Positions 1 through 11,088 of a stretch of 64,000 nucleotides of DNA are shown one piece after another. Numbering within the stretch: position 1 is the stretch's first letter; the number at the start of each line of letters is the position of its first letter. The notes below the pieces were generated by a model, which had not been told where the DNA came from, ran no database searches, and was given only the letters and a program-made list of their open reading frames with translations. This DNA comes from Penicillium oxalicum (lineage: Eukaryota; Ascomycota; Eurotiomycetes; Eurotiales; Aspergillaceae), in NCBI RefSeq assembly GCF_001723175.1, contig NC_064652.1, positions 2,480,001 to 2,544,000 of the forward strand, in the 5' to 3' direction. The translations under genes and the position numbers were made by a program.

Positions 1-1985
1 TTTGTTCTGTGTTTTCTTTTCCCAAAAAAAAGCAAATTATCAGAATAAGTGAACATGCCCATTCCATCGCTCTAAACAGTGGTACTAGAAGGAAAAAAAT
101 GCAAAATTTCTAGCACATGACTTTGAGAAGATTTGATAAATATTATGATTTCCATCATGTCAAGTGTAGACCTGGTCTGGAAAGAAAATCAAAGTGGACG
201 ATAGGAGTAGTTAGTAGTCAGCCACTATAGACGAGGTCTTGAGTACTGGTACAGTATGCTCCCCCGCACATCTATTCTACATGAGCGACTTTTGCTGTCC
301 AAGAGAACAATGAACACTGCTACAGTAGGTAGTGCCGATCCCCCTCCCCCTCTCCCTCCACCTCTCGTAGACCGAGTATCCCCGTTGGGATAAAAGTAGA
401 TCTCCCACCTGTTAGATTGGAGGTTTGTCGAGTTCAGGCCCGGTGTATGCATGCATCGAGCTCACGCGAGGAGAGTGACCAATGACAGTTCGTAACCCTG
501 TACGTAGGTAGTAGTTACTCAGTAGGACTAGGTAGTAGGTACTAGTAGTAAGAAGTACTATACTACTGTGACTGCCTCCTGGTACAACCACTCCGCAAGA
601 ATCATGTCTCGCGTAGAAAAGCGGATATTTGACACGCAATTCGTAGCGACGAGGAGTAGAAGAAAAGTATATGAAGCAGTTGATTGATTCGCAACCCCAC
701 GTCCCCTTCACCGAGTATTCCATGCAAGAGATGGCAAGGGAACTCGGTCTTTCTTTTCTTTTCTTTTTTTTCTTTTCCCCCCTTAGATGGACAATGGTAT
801 GTGACGGACCTGTGATCTCGCCTGATGGATTCGGTGTCTCTTCCTCTTCCTCTCTCTTCCCCCAATTCACATCACCAGCTGTTGTTTACTCAAACGACTT
901 CAGCACTGGGTCCCGTTGTGGTCATGGAAATATTCCGCGGAAACCCCGGCAAGTCCCGTTACAAATTGACGGTCTGTGTCGGCCTGTCGCCTGAAACGGA
1001 GTCGATTTGGTGAATCGGCATGGGCGGTTAACGCGTGAGACTGTTCGGACATTATACAAGGAGGACTGGTTCGCTTGGAAGCAGAGTGAGTGATTGGATG
1101 GTGGTGGGGGTGAATGGAGATCCGTTAGGTACAGTATTCGGGGTACGTACTCTCAACAAGTCCGGTGCCCGTAGGTGGTGAGAGTATAGTAGTACGCAGT
1201 GGTGGGAGCAGGTTACTATGAATCCATCCAAGTACCAAGTACAGATGAGGGGTAAAAAGTTACGACCCTCGTCGCAGTACTGTTGACATCAGCTCCTCCT
1301 ACCCTCTCCCCCCTCCCCCCTCCCATTGCCCCATTCCCGATTCAGTCTACCGCAGAGCTGAATTGGGATCACCTTCTGACTTGCACCGATGACTTGACCA
1401 CGGGATACGAGCCCCGTGGTGTGATGTTGCTTTTTTTTTTTTTTTTTTCATGTTTTGTTTTGGCTGGATTGGTTTCATACCGCACCGTTGATAGGTGAGA
1501 TCAAGGTCAGACTCATGACAACGATAGCATTACAAGATATACGGGCTGAAGTGGTCCAAATAAAAAGTGGTCGGAGAGAGGGGGGGAAGGAAAATCACCG
1601 ACCAACCATACGATTCCGTAGAAGTATACACGTTCACATTCCGGAGCGGAAGAGAAGAGAAGGAGAGGGGAAAGTGCAGCAGGACTCAAAGTGGAGAACG
1701 TGAGAGTTTCCAAGAGACTGGACATGACACTCCATGAATGTCGGAGTTCATCCCTCTTGCAGTGTCCTCGGACAGCACAGCACAGCACCGCGGATTCCAG
1801 GCGGACTGGAGGATTTCAGACACACGTAGCGCAGGCCGGTATAAAAGCAGACTGGTTTCCCTCCCCCTCCAGTTCACTCAACCAGCTCCAAGAACCTTCC
1901 ATTCCTCTTACAGAGAAGCCCTACTCATACCACCTATCATCCATCAATCTTTTTGAGAAGATCCTTCTCCACCACATCAATCAAC
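1..1985. other. Gene-free 5' region with simple-sequence tracts
   Basis: No open frame here has a recognisable protein, and those present overlap low-complexity DNA. Visible landmarks are a GTA/TAC-rich patch (about 485-560), pyrimidine runs (about 748-780 and 1300-1325) and a T-run of about 18 nt near 1432. The last 150 bases are the metallothionein promoter and leader, with a TATA box. I see no RNA gene. Confidence 0.6.
1840..1847 (+). promoter_or_regulatory. TATA box of the metallothionein gene
   Basis: TATAAAAG lies about 140 bases before the metallothionein start codon. It is followed by a CT-rich stretch and a CA-rich leader typical of fungal core promoters. A strong TATA box suits an inducible, highly expressed stress gene. 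The link to this gene is positional inference. Confidence 0.6.
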
Positions 1986-2182
1986 ATGTCTCCTTGTGAA
2001 TGCGCCAAGTGCTCCTGCAGCGGTAACTGCAATGGCTGCTCGTGCACCTCTTGCGGCGTGAGTATCTATCCCCCACCGGATCCCCGAGATGAGAGAACAC
2101 CCGGGCATATGATCAGAAGACACCCCGTTGAGGAGGCAGCAAAGTACTGATATCCCCTATGTGGAATTTGATATAGCACTAA
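1986..2182 (+). CDS. Small cysteine-rich metallothionein (two exons)
   Basis: Exon 1 (1986-2057) encodes 24 residues with eight cysteines in C-x-C and C-x2-C spacing (C4, C6, C9, C11, C15, C18, C20, C23), no aromatic residues, and the ending SCG. This matches the very short copper metallothioneins of ascomycetes, which chelate Cu(I) through cysteine thiolates in the cytosol. A GTGAGT donor follows directly at 2058 in phase 0. The best acceptor I can find is the ATAG ending at 2176, with a TACTGAT branch site about 26 nt before it. This gives a second exon of one His codon plus stop (2177-2182) and a 25-aa protein. An alternative acceptor near 2113 would add a few other residues. The Cys-rich exon is secure; the 3' end is not. 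The gene is too short for most gene finders. Confidence 0.72.
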
Positions 2183-2793
2183 ATACTTCCACACATCTTC
2201 ATCACCTCGGCCCTCCTGTCAACGCCGTGAGATGACGATCCCAAATGCATAGGGCAGGCTGCCCTATCTTATGTGGTGATACATCATGCGGTATGAGGAA
2301 CGTCAACGTCAACGTCAACGCGTACTCGTCTCCCGGACGTGCAAGAGTTGAAGGATGGGGCTGGTGGATGTGATCGTGGCGTGTGATGATTTCAGTACAG
2401 TTTCCTGTCAACGTGGGGGGCAGTTGCCTCCACTCGTCAATATAAAGGATAAATCAAATCCCAATTTTCATGCGTTGCTGCAGAGCTACTTCCCACTCCT
2501 TCAGTCCGTAGGGGCCGAAAGATGAAGACGGGAGGATATCCATCCTCTATGAGCGGGTAGCCTCGAGTTCCAGCAGGTCCCGAGGTTGGCCATACTCGTA
2601 GTGGCCGTCGGTCTACAGAAGATTGAGAGATAAGTAGTACCTGAGGTAATCATAACAAAAGACACTCCATGTCGCTTCAAATCTCCAAGTTCCTCACGAA
2701 TATACGATCTTTGAAACATGAACATCAGCCCTAAGCCGGTGAATTCGTATACCACAGCCGGACCCTATCTATACTTGGTCAAAACCATCCCCC
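2183..2793. other. Intergenic, convergent 3' ends
   Basis: This separates the metallothionein (+) from the 3' end of the glucosidase II beta gene (-). It contains a short hexamer repeat (2298-2319) and no supported gene. Confidence 0.5.
2298..2319 (+). repeat. Hexamer tandem repeat (AACGTC), 3.7 copies
   Basis: AACGTC is repeated in tandem three times plus four bases. It lies downstream of the metallothionein in noncoding DNA, and no function is evident. Confidence 0.8.
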
Positions 2794-4743
2794 TCACAGC
2801 TCATCTTTGGACCGAGAAGCGTCCCCTTTCTCCTCCGCGCCAGGACAGACAGCCGGCGTAGTCACGAGCATGGAGTAGACGCACTTCTCATCCTCGGCCG
2901 TCTTCAAGATCTCATTCTCCTGACCACATTCAAGAACCACCTTGGTAGAGCGGTTGGGTCCATTCCAGCAATGCTGCCCACGGTCGTATTCCAGGGCAAC
3001 CTTCTCGATCAACACGATATCCCCAGCGTCGTTGAGCTCCTCCACCACGGTAGACGTGATCTGGTTGAATTTGCCCATGGACGTAGACGATCCGCCCTTT
3101 TTGGAAATTTGCTTGGTATCTTGGAAGAAGCAGTGTTCGTAGGTATACTCGCCCGCGTCCTTGGAGATGCACTGGCCCTTGAGGGCCCGAAAGATGCCTC
3201 CCGGGCCATAGTTTGTCTCAAGATCGGCCCGCTGATCCCGAAGCTTGTTGTTGAGGTCTCGAAGGGTGTTTTCCTGTGATTTCAGGGCATCGCGGGCCTT
3301 GGTCACGGCCTTGGATTCCACTGGAGTTTCGCTTTTGGGCGTGGTGGCAAGGAAGCCACTCGTCTCCAGAAATGAGCGGAAAGCAAGAACCTTCTCTTCA
3401 ATAAATTCCACCACCGAAGGGGGAAGATATGCGGCAAGCTGATAGACTGTCATCGAGATTAGCAGGCCAGAACACAACTCCCCTCGACCAGCTCGTCATG
3501 GATCACGTCTCCACTTACTCAGTTCGGGGTCTTTGCAGCCGTCATCTTCATTTTCCCAATGCTCCCAGTCGACGCCGGAGCTCTCGCCGTCGGCCTTGGC
3601 AATCTCACTCAAGTCGCGATCCCGGGCCTGATTGACAATCTCGGTCTTGTCGCGGGCCGCATAGTCCTCCCAGCTGCGCACAGCGCGCTTGACACCCTCA
3701 TCGTTGAAGTTCGGGTTATATTCGATCTTGAACTTGGACAGAATCCCCTCCAGTTCCTCCACCCGCGATTGAGCCTCGTCCCTCTGCTGACGAACTTCCA
3801 GCAGCGCATCCCGCAGCTCATCGACGCGGGCCTTGGCCACGCCCACAAGTGCACTGACTTTGCCCTTGCCTTTGCCACCGCCCCGAATCGTCTTCCGGTC
3901 TGCCTCCTCGACAGCTTTGAGTTCATTCTCAAGGACGCCCACCTTGGCTTCGGCCTCCTTGACCTCAGCCTCGAGACCGCGAACCTGTCCCTCAATATCC
4001 TGATGCAGGCGCTGGGCTTCGACGAGCAAGGCCTTCTTCTTCTTCAGCGCTGCTGTCATGGACTTTTGACGCTGTTCTTCCGCCTTGCGCCATTTCTTCC
4101 CAATTTCCTTGCAGCGGTCCTCACACTTGGTGCCTCCCACTCGTGCCCATTCATCACTACCATCACAGCATAACTCATAGTCACAGACCCCATCGTTGAC
4201 TCGTTGGAACGGCACAAATGCTGGCCGATGGCCCTTGTTCTTGCAGTAGAATCCCGGCAATGCATTGGCGACCGGCCCGTCCATGCTTCCGAATCGATCC
4301 GCGATACCTAGCGGTGAATTAGGCGACAGATGCGAGCACGCCGAGGTCCCGGGCTCGTCACTTCCATCAGGACAATCGCAAAAGTCGTCATTGACGGCGG
4401 AGAAGGGAATTTGTACGGTGGGATCAGAGATACAGGTGAATGTCTTGGAGTCCTGATAATATTTGGCGACTGTCAAAAGGTTCACAAGTAAGTAAAAGAG
4501 CCTCTTCCACCTCAATTTGAGATCACACGGGGGCTAGGTTTGCAAGTGAAGTAGACCACCCATTCATTCGACCGAGCAGCTGTGGACACTTCATCCGCCC
4601 GGGGGGTGTGGGGATAGCGAATCGTCAACATTCTCACACTCACATTCAGGAGCCACGCCTCGCGGACGAGTGATTTTGTCACTGCTAGCTCGGGCACCAG
4701 ACCCGGCTACAGCCAGCAAGAAAAGTGACTGAGAAAGTCTCAT
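2794..4743 (-). CDS. Glucosidase II beta subunit (PRKCSH-like)
   Basis: Non-catalytic beta subunit of ER glucosidase II, which retains the catalytic alpha subunit in the ER and presents N-glycans for trimming of Glc2/Glc1Man9. Model: exons 4743-4644, 4469-3519 and 3446-2794, 567 aa. The first exon, easy to miss, encodes a signal peptide (MRLSQSLFLLAVAGSGARAS) and joins in frame to give ...RPRGVAPEFAKYYQD, the family's usual mature start. Next come two cysteine-rich LDLa-like repeats (CDCPDGSDEPGTSAC near residue 65; CDYELCCDGSDEW near 130), a long charged coiled coil (about 155-290), and a C-terminal MRH lectin domain with conserved cysteines and EYDRGQHCWNG. The protein ends in KDEL, an ER retrieval signal. 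Length and architecture are complete. The divergent neighbour is rtf2, about 300 bp away. Confidence 0.93.
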
Positions 4744-4972
4744 GACTGAGGCATTGGGCTCGAAAGCTCACAGTGTGGAGAGAGCTACCGGCCAGCTGTT
4801 GACATGCGGGCTTGGGGTGAACGACGGATGGATCCGAGCACGGGAGTCTTATCGGTGGCTGAGTCAGCGTTATCGGGCCCACTGGCAGTATCATGGGCGG
4901 ACTGTGCCAGGCCGTGTCTTTTATCGCCAATAGTGGCGATAGTTCAAATCAAATCGAATCATCTGCAATACT

Positions 4973-5028
<56 letters not shown>

Positions 5029-5046
5029 CTCAACCAGCTTGCAAAC
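4744..5046. promoter_or_regulatory. Divergent promoter between glucosidase II beta and rtf2
   Basis: A 303-bp region separates the start codons of two divergent genes, so both promoters must lie within or overlap it. Its rtf2-proximal end is a long CT microsatellite, just before the rtf2 start. No convincing TATA box was seen. Confidence 0.55.
4974..5031 (+). repeat. (CT)n microsatellite in the rtf2 leader
   Basis: About 58 bases of nearly pure CT with one TTC interruption end 15 bases before the rtf2 ATG. It is probably in the 5' UTR. Pyrimidine tracts before the start are common in fungal promoters, but this length is unusual and prone to slippage. Confidence 0.9.
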
Positions 5047-6162
5047 ATGGGTAATGACGGTGGAAGGTAAGCACTCTCCTTCGCAAGGCCATCTGTAGAG
5101 CCCAAGCTTCTCAAGATTTCTCCAGTTCCCTCGTACTGACTCGATTTATCTTCCGGTAGTATCCCAACTCGCCGTGAGCTGGTCCGAGAAGCGGCCCGCA
5201 CCCCGACGACGGCGCAAATCAAAGAAACCCAGCGCGAACAGCAAGAGCACAGCTGGACAACATGTCCCTTGTCACACAAAACCTTAGTGCGACCCATAGT
5301 GTCGGATAGTGTCGGGAATCTCTACAACAAAGACGCTGTGCTCCGGTTTCTACTTCCCGGCGACGATGGCGAGGGCATCAGCTCCAAATCCGACTGCGAA
5401 GAGGTTCTGTGCGGACGAGTCAAGAGTCTCAGAGACGTGGTCGAACTACACTTTGAGGTTGACACGGAGCGAAGTGAGCATCCTTCGGATCGCGTGAATG
5501 CGCATCGCCATGAGCATCGGGAAGGCTGGATTTGTCCGATCACTGCGAAACCGTTGGGTCCTGGTGTGAAGTCGGTTTATCTCGTTCCGTGCGGGCATGT
5601 CTTTGCCGAGGAGGCCATTCGTCAGCTGAAAGGGGATCAATGTCTGCAGGTGAGTATTTGATTCTGCATTTGAGGGGCCCCCCAAATATTTTCATGACCG
5701 GATCTCTCTAAGACGATATACCTCTAGTGCAACGAGTCCTACACCGAGGAGAATATCATTCCCATTCTCCCCACGAAAGAGGCCGACAAGGAGCGACTGA
5801 TGGCACGAGGCGCAAAACTCGCCGAGCAAGGTCTTACTCATTCTCTGAAGAAGGCGCCCGGATCTAAGAAACGCAAGAAGAATGCCTCTGCCGAGGGTAC
5901 CACCGCCACATCCTCCGCCGCAGCAGGTGCAGACTCCACGTCTAGCTCTAAGCCCAAAGACGCTGGCAGTGGGATCAAAAACTCCGCCACTGCCTCGCTC
6001 ACGGCTCGTGTGCTGCAGGAGGAAAATGAACGGAAAAAAAAGCGAAAGATGATGGGCACGAATGAAAACATCGATAGCCTCTTCACGAAGGATAAAAAGG
6101 GCGGTGCAAATGGCGACTTTATGACTCGTGGATTCACAATTCCGGCTTCGGCGAGGAGGTGA
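5047..6162 (+). CDS. rtf2: Replication termination factor 2 (Rtf2) family protein
   Basis: Rtf2 acts at replication forks; in fission yeast it stabilises forks paused at termination sites, and it has a degenerate RING/U-box-like fold. Model: exons 5047-5066, 5160-5649 and 5728-6162, 314 aa. The 20-nt first exon encodes MGNDGG and splices in frame to SIPTRRELVREAAR, the diagnostic Rtf2 N terminus. Paired zinc-binding-type segments are visible: CPLSHKTLVRPIVSD near residue 40, and CPITAKPLGPGVKSVYLVPC then GHVFAEEAI and CNES about 125-175. The C-terminal third is low-complexity, Ser/Ala- and Lys-rich, with a conserved-looking ending NIDSLFTKD...FMTRGFTIPASARR. The introns have GTAAGC and GTGAGT donors. 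It is a complete, ordinary copy. Confidence 0.93.
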
Positions 6163-6685
6163 TCAATGGGCGTGGTCGAAGGTCGGAAGGGCTATCCAAT
6201 TGAATTTTGTTAATTTGTTCTTCTTCCGTGCGGATTTGCAGGCTTGGAGTTGGGGCAGCGGGTCTATGTACAAATGGTTTCTTCTTTGGCGTGCATAATT
6301 CTATTTGTGGGTGATCGAGAGCGTTCCTTGAACTCGAATACTATTCCAATTTTACCTCAAGTGTCTTTTCTTTCTTACCGCTCCGGGTCTCTCTAGTCGG
6401 CGTGCTGAACATTCCACCGGACAGAAATTTTGAAAGACCACGGTAGTGTCAATCCATCTGACCGGATATTTCATTGATGCAATCGAAAGGGTGCTTCTAG
6501 TATACACGAAGAAAAAAAAATCCTGCTATCAAAACAAGGTGATCCAAACCCTTAGCCCGTGGGCTTGGGTCCCATACAAAGGCCGCGTGCCTTTTCGTTT
6601 CCAGCAATCCACTTGACATTGCTTCAGCTGAAAGCATATTCACCATGCACGTTCTGTCCTTACACACAAGCCGGTTTTGCCTCGC
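6163..6685. other. Convergent 3' intergenic region
   Basis: This lies between the 3' ends of rtf2 (+) and the mL50-like gene (-). It is AT-richer 3'-UTR-type sequence with an A-run near 6512. No gene is seen. Confidence 0.5.
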
Positions 6686-7890
6686 CTAATTTTGAATGTA
6701 CCCCCTGCGATAGAACTCGGAGATGACGGCCTTCTTCCGGCCAAATTCTTCATCCACGTGGTGCTTGCTCAGGCGCTTGGGGCTGAAATTCAGGTTGGGC
6801 GGGAGCTGCCCGGAAGCAGCTTTCTTCTTCAGGACCTTCTTGACCTGGATAGGCTTTTCCTTGAGCTGGATGGCCATGCCGGGGAGAATGTCGCCAACGG
6901 TCCAGGATGAGGTGATGGCCTTGTCGGAGATTCGGCGAGCGAGGAGCTGGGAGAGACGCTTGACGAACTAGAATGGTGAAGTTTCGGTTAGTCTCAAAGA
7001 GAGATGCGTGAGCGTTGTCGTGAGGAGAGCGTGGATCTTACGGCAAATTTGACATCTGGGTCAGCGAGAGACAGCTGGCGGTGTGAATCCTCCTTGCTGG
7101 ACTTGTCGGTGATCAACTGTTCGGATGGCTCAACCTTGACTGTGGATTCTCCGCCGATCTGATTGAACACGAACAGAAGCGCTTCCATGCTCTGCTGGTC
7201 CGCGAATCGGAGGGCAGTGTTCCACTGCTTGGGGTTGGAAGCATCCACGTAGCACGAGTCGAGCATGCTCAGGATTTGAGGGTTGTGGCGCGGAATATCG
7301 CACACACTGGTCAAAGGCTTGCCCAGCATGCTCATCAAGCATAACTCCACAGTTGTCTGGTGAAGTGCATATGGCACAGATCGAGTTCTCACTTCGGCGC
7401 CGTATCTGCAAAGGAGGGTAGAGTCAGCCTGGTCAGTTCAAGGACGACTCGAGACTGGAATTGATCCATCAGAGCATCAGGTCACATACGGCACATATTT
7501 ATCGGCCTTACGGGTACCCTCCTGGACCCATTTGTCTTTCTGAAGAAAACCAATAGACTCCAACCCATCCCAGGTTTCGGCTTGCTTGTATCCGTCCGCC
7601 GCGCTCAGCTCCGACTCCTCGGTCTCGCCCGTCGCGACACCCTGCTCATTTTCAGGCTCGGCCCCTCGCAGAAGTTGCGACTCTCCACTGTATGGATCCG
7701 CAGGCCCGGGCGGCTTCTCTGTCTTCCAGAGCTTGCTGCGAGTGCGTTCGAGGAGGCTCGGAGAGTCGGAGGAGGCGTAGCGACGGAATTGGCGAGTCAG
7801 GGGAGAAACTCCCCGTGGGACGGCTTCTTGTCTACAGCTGGAGCAGACATACAAAGCCTCCCTGAAGGGAAGACGCAGGGCGGGTCGCAT
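6686..7890 (-). CDS. Probable mitochondrial large-subunit ribosomal protein mL50 (Mrpl13-like)
   Basis: Model: exons 7890-7490, 7405-7042 and 6967-6686, 348 aa. The N terminus (MRPALRLPFREALYVCSSCR) is basic, lacks acidic residues and looks like a mitochondrial presequence; a Ser/Glu/Pro-rich linker follows. The middle holds a helical region (TTVELCLMSMLG, then ALRFADQQSMEALLFVFNQI) that I associate with the fungal L50/39S-subunit family. The third exon is basic (KKVLKKKAASG) and ends EFGRKKAVISEFYRRGYIQN. Both junctions keep frame (GTATGT donor in phase 2, GTAAGA donor in phase 0). The family assignment rests on recalled motifs and is less certain than the gene model. A matrix protein of the mitoribosome is the likely role. 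Confidence 0.7.
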
Positions 7891-8411
7891 TGTGGAATTT
7901 GTATGTGATGATAATGCACGATAACTTTTGCGCGCCGAGATCAAATCCTGGGATAACTGGCACGTGACCTGGATCGGGACGGGTTGCCCGAGACTGCGCT
8001 GCCGCTGCATAGCAGCAGACATCAATTTAAATTGGGGCAATACACCTAAGCAGACACAAAATTTACTTGAAGGCACTAAGGCTTGTGGTAAATGAGACAC
8101 AAAGGCAAATTTGTATATAGTTTCCTGTGCTCTTCTGGCCTGTTCAATGAAACAGCTGGATGCATCGCTCGACTTACAGATCGTACAGTTACTTCGCTTT
8201 AGATATCCGATAGAAGTACGTTCTCGGATCCTCAAAAGAACTGGATCATTGCCGAACAGCTGGACTCTGGGACAGGATAAGGGCTGCGTGCATCAAGTCA
8301 TCTAGGTACTGGGTACATATCTTTCGCTCATTGATAACATATTAAATGGACAATATTTACAAAAAGGCCCGCAGGAGATGAGCCTGATTCCAGCGAGATT
8401 TCAAGAGCTTT
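7891..8411. other. Upstream region of the mL50-like gene and 3' flank of thiolase
   Basis: No supported gene. It holds the promoter of the mL50-like gene (-) and the 3' flank of the thiolase gene, which lies upstream of it on the same strand. Confidence 0.5.
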
Positions 8412-9653
8412 TTATTCCCGCACAAACATGCCGGCCATGCCCATGCCAGTGCCGATACACATGCTAACAACACCGATGTCCTGGCCGCTGCGCTCCAACT
8501 CTGGCAACAGATCGGCAACTTGGCGAGCACCGGTAGCACCGAGCGGATGTCCGATGGCAATTGCACCACCGTTGGGGTTGACCTTGGCTTGGTCAATTCC
8601 CAACTTGCGGATACTGTACAGTGCCTGCGAAGCAAATGCCTCGTTGATCTCCCAAACACCCACGTCGGAAACCTGGAGACCAGTATTCTCGAGCAGCTTG
8701 GGAATTGCCACCGCGGGGCCCACGCCCATCTCATCCGGCGCACACCCAGCCACCGCGGTAGCCACCCAACGAGCCTTGATGGATCCCGAGAGGCCGAGCT
8801 CTTCGGCAGTTGATCGACGCATCAACAGAGTCGCAGCAGCGCCGTCGCTCACCTGTGAGCTGTTACCAGCGGTACTGGCGCCATCCGCGGAAAAGGCGGG
8901 CTTAAGCGAGGCCATCTTCTCAACCGAGATGTTGTGCCGAATACCGTCGTCCTGGGACACAGTGATGTCTTCGGGGGCCGCGTCCGGGTGCTCTGCGGAA
9001 AACGATTTGGTGGTGACCGAGACAATCTGGCTGTCAAAGCGGCCAGCCTTTTGTGCGGCGGATGCCTTGTGATGCGACTCGGCCGCAAACGCGTCTTGGT
9101 CTGCGCGAGAAATTCCATAGCGCGAGGCCACATTTTCCGAAGTAATGCCCATCGGCATGATGCAGTCGCGGGCATCTTTGGAGTGTGAATCCTTCAATTC
9201 GGGCCACAGGACAGTAGGGATGGCCCGCGAGCCGTAGTTACGGGTCATGGACTCCATACCACCACCAACACCCACGTTAATTGCGCCGGCGCGGATACCG
9301 TAAGAGACTGCGGTGATTGCAGCCAGACCGGACGAGCATTGGCGGTTGACGGTGTTGAAAGGCACCGAGTGAGGGAATCCCGCGTGAATCTGGGCCATTC
9401 GTCCAGCCTTTGCACCACCGAGCTCCTGTAGCACAGAGCCAATCGTCACATCATCAATCAACGCGGGATCGAGATTTGGATTGGCCTTTAATGTGGCCCG
9501 GAGGACATGGGATAACAGCTCTTCCGGATACGCATCCTTGAACCCGCCCTTTTTGGCGCGAGTGACTGGCGTTCGCAGAGCCGACAGTATGACAATATCG
9601 TTGGGAGTCTTTTGCAGCACCTGCTTGAGGCCACGAGGTATGGGGGAGGCCAT
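8412..9653 (-). CDS. 3-ketoacyl-CoA thiolase (acetyl-CoA acyltransferase)
   Basis: An intronless 413-aa thiolase that cleaves 3-ketoacyl-CoA with CoA in the last step of beta-oxidation. All catalytic signatures are present: the nucleophile Cys106 in NRQCSSGLAA, the NEAFA loop near 337, His369 in GHPLGATGAR and Cys399 in CIGTGMGMAG. Length is normal for the family. The sequence is closer to the POT1/3-ketoacyl-CoA type than to biosynthetic acetoacetyl-CoA thiolases (my judgement from motif context). Oddly, the N terminus MASPIPRGLKQVLQK has no canonical PTS2 (a His/Gln is missing at the required place), and the end FVRE is not a PTS1, so its compartment is unclear. The start is the first in-frame ATG, with a purine at -3 (AAG before it). 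Confidence 0.92.
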   Translation of the reverse strand: MASPIPRGLKQVLQKTPNDIVILSALRTPVTRAKKGGFKDAYPEELLSHVLRATLKANPNLDPALIDDVTIGSVLQELGGAKAGRMAQIHAGFPHSVPFNTVNRQCSSGLAAITAVSYGIRAGAINVGVGGGMESMTRNYGSRAIPTVLWPELKDSHSKDARDCIMPMGITSENVASRYGISRADQDAFAAESHHKASAAQKAGRFDSQIVSVTTKSFSAEHPDAAPEDITVSQDDGIRHNISVEKMASLKPAFSADGASTAGNSSQVSDGAAATLLMRRSTAEELGLSGSIKARWVATAVAGCAPDEMGVGPAVAIPKLLENTGLQVSDVGVWEINEAFASQALYSIRKLGIDQAKVNPNGGAIAIGHPLGATGARQVADLLPELERSGQDIGVVSMCIGTGMGMAGMFVRE

Positions 9654-11088
9654 CTTGAGCGGATAGGCTCTCTAGAGTTGCTGTGAAGGGTTTGGACAGC
9701 TCTCGTCGAGCTGACTGGGGTATATGGAGATGGGAGATGGTCTCTATCTAGCAATGGGTTGTGGACCTATTTGCTGTTGACTGCTGCGAAGCCAATGCAG
9801 ATGAACAGATGATCGTAATATATCTCGTAAGGGGTATATCGCACAGACTCCTGAACAGGAAAAAAAAAGAAAAGGGAACGGAGAGGAAGAGAAAGGAACC
9901 GACGAAAAAGAAACCACTCGCCAAACGGTATGGTTAAGAATGCATTTGTTCAAAGCCGACTTCAACAGCCTGACCACCGTCCCGCACTGTTCTCCGCGCG
10001 GCAAGCGGGTAGGCAAGGAAATGCCGGAGCCAATCCATTCCCCGGATTTCGGATTGCGGGCCACATCTCTCAGGCCGGCCACATGCCCCGGCATCTGTGG
10101 TCGGTTAAGGACTCTCCCGCTGTCAGAAGCCTCTCGTCGGAATAAAAGTACTTCGAAAGGCTCTTCGACATCGAAGATTATTCCTTGGAGACGAGATCAC
10201 ATCAAGATTCAGTGGTAGTGTTTGAGATCTAGCCAAGGTGGCATAGACTGTCCGTATCTCCCAGCATAGTCTGTCGATCTTGAAATGTTTTCTCATCCAG
10301 CATGGAAGTAGCCTCATCCATTTACGTGTGGTACCGCAGAATCGGCTCCTGACGTAAGCTTCGGATAGCGGGCCGGAGGCGGCAGATTGCGATTGAAGAC
10401 GGCGGGCTCGGCAGCACGGTGAGAGGCTGGATAGAATTGGAACGGAGGGTCTGATACGAAATGGATCACTGTCCCCATGTGCGACTCAATCATAATCGGC
10501 AAGTCGAGTCTACAGTGTTAAATGAGCACCTACTACCTAGGACCTACCATCAGTACTACCCACCTATGTAGTCCTAGTACAGGGGTCATCATAGGGGCAT
10601 CATAAGAGTATGTGGGTGGTCTTTAACCTTAACTGAGGTCTTTTGTGGGGCATATTGATCGCATTGTCTCGCCATGTGCAATGGTACAAGCAATGTGGAC
10701 ATTCAATTGTTTCGAGCGCCGATATGAGCATTTCCCGAAAGTGTATGTGAACCGAGTAGACACGCACTATGCTCTGGTCAAATTTCAGCCTCTAGTACCA
10801 CCTCTCTCGAATGGTCCATATAGGCAACAGTGGACCACCTCGCAATCGCATACACTGCAATATTTAACGCCTGGGCGATCAGTCCAAAGTCCAGGAAGAA
10901 AGTCGCTGGTGGCAACCCGCAGCTGCGGATCGCGCGAGACCCTGAATAACATGCCATCGCTCGTGACGTCAGGTCCATTGTTCTTCGATCTCATATTGCC
11001 GACTACCAAGTAATCAACACAACACGCGTCGTGTATTTTGTAATTCTTTATAAGAATATCGGTAGAGCTTACTCGAGATATTTGCAAC
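9654..11088. other. Intergenic region between divergent thiolase and sulfite-oxidase genes
   Basis: It contains promoters for the thiolase (-) and the molybdoenzyme (+). A TAC/GTA-rich patch with CCTAGG cores lies near 10528-10580. One short coding-like stretch on the minus strand (10314-10509) is listed separately at low confidence. Confidence 0.5.
10314..10509 (-). CDS. Possible exon of an unidentified small protein
   Basis: A minus-strand open stretch reads ...MIESHMGTVIHFVSD, then PPFQFYPASHRAAEPAVF and NRNLPPPARYPKL, and ends VPHVNG-stop. The amino-acid mix is protein-like and not low-complexity. It is preceded by a plausible branch and acceptor (TTTAACACTGTAG ending at 10510), so it may be a terminal exon, or a 59-aa single-exon protein starting at the ATG at 10493. 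I found no convincing upstream exon and do not recognise a family. It could be noncoding. Confidence 0.22.

Noticed and set aside
7477..8235. Longer upstream start for the mL50-like gene (ORF reaching 8235)
   Set aside because: The ATG at 7890 gives a mitochondrial-type presequence; the added upstream residues look noncoding.
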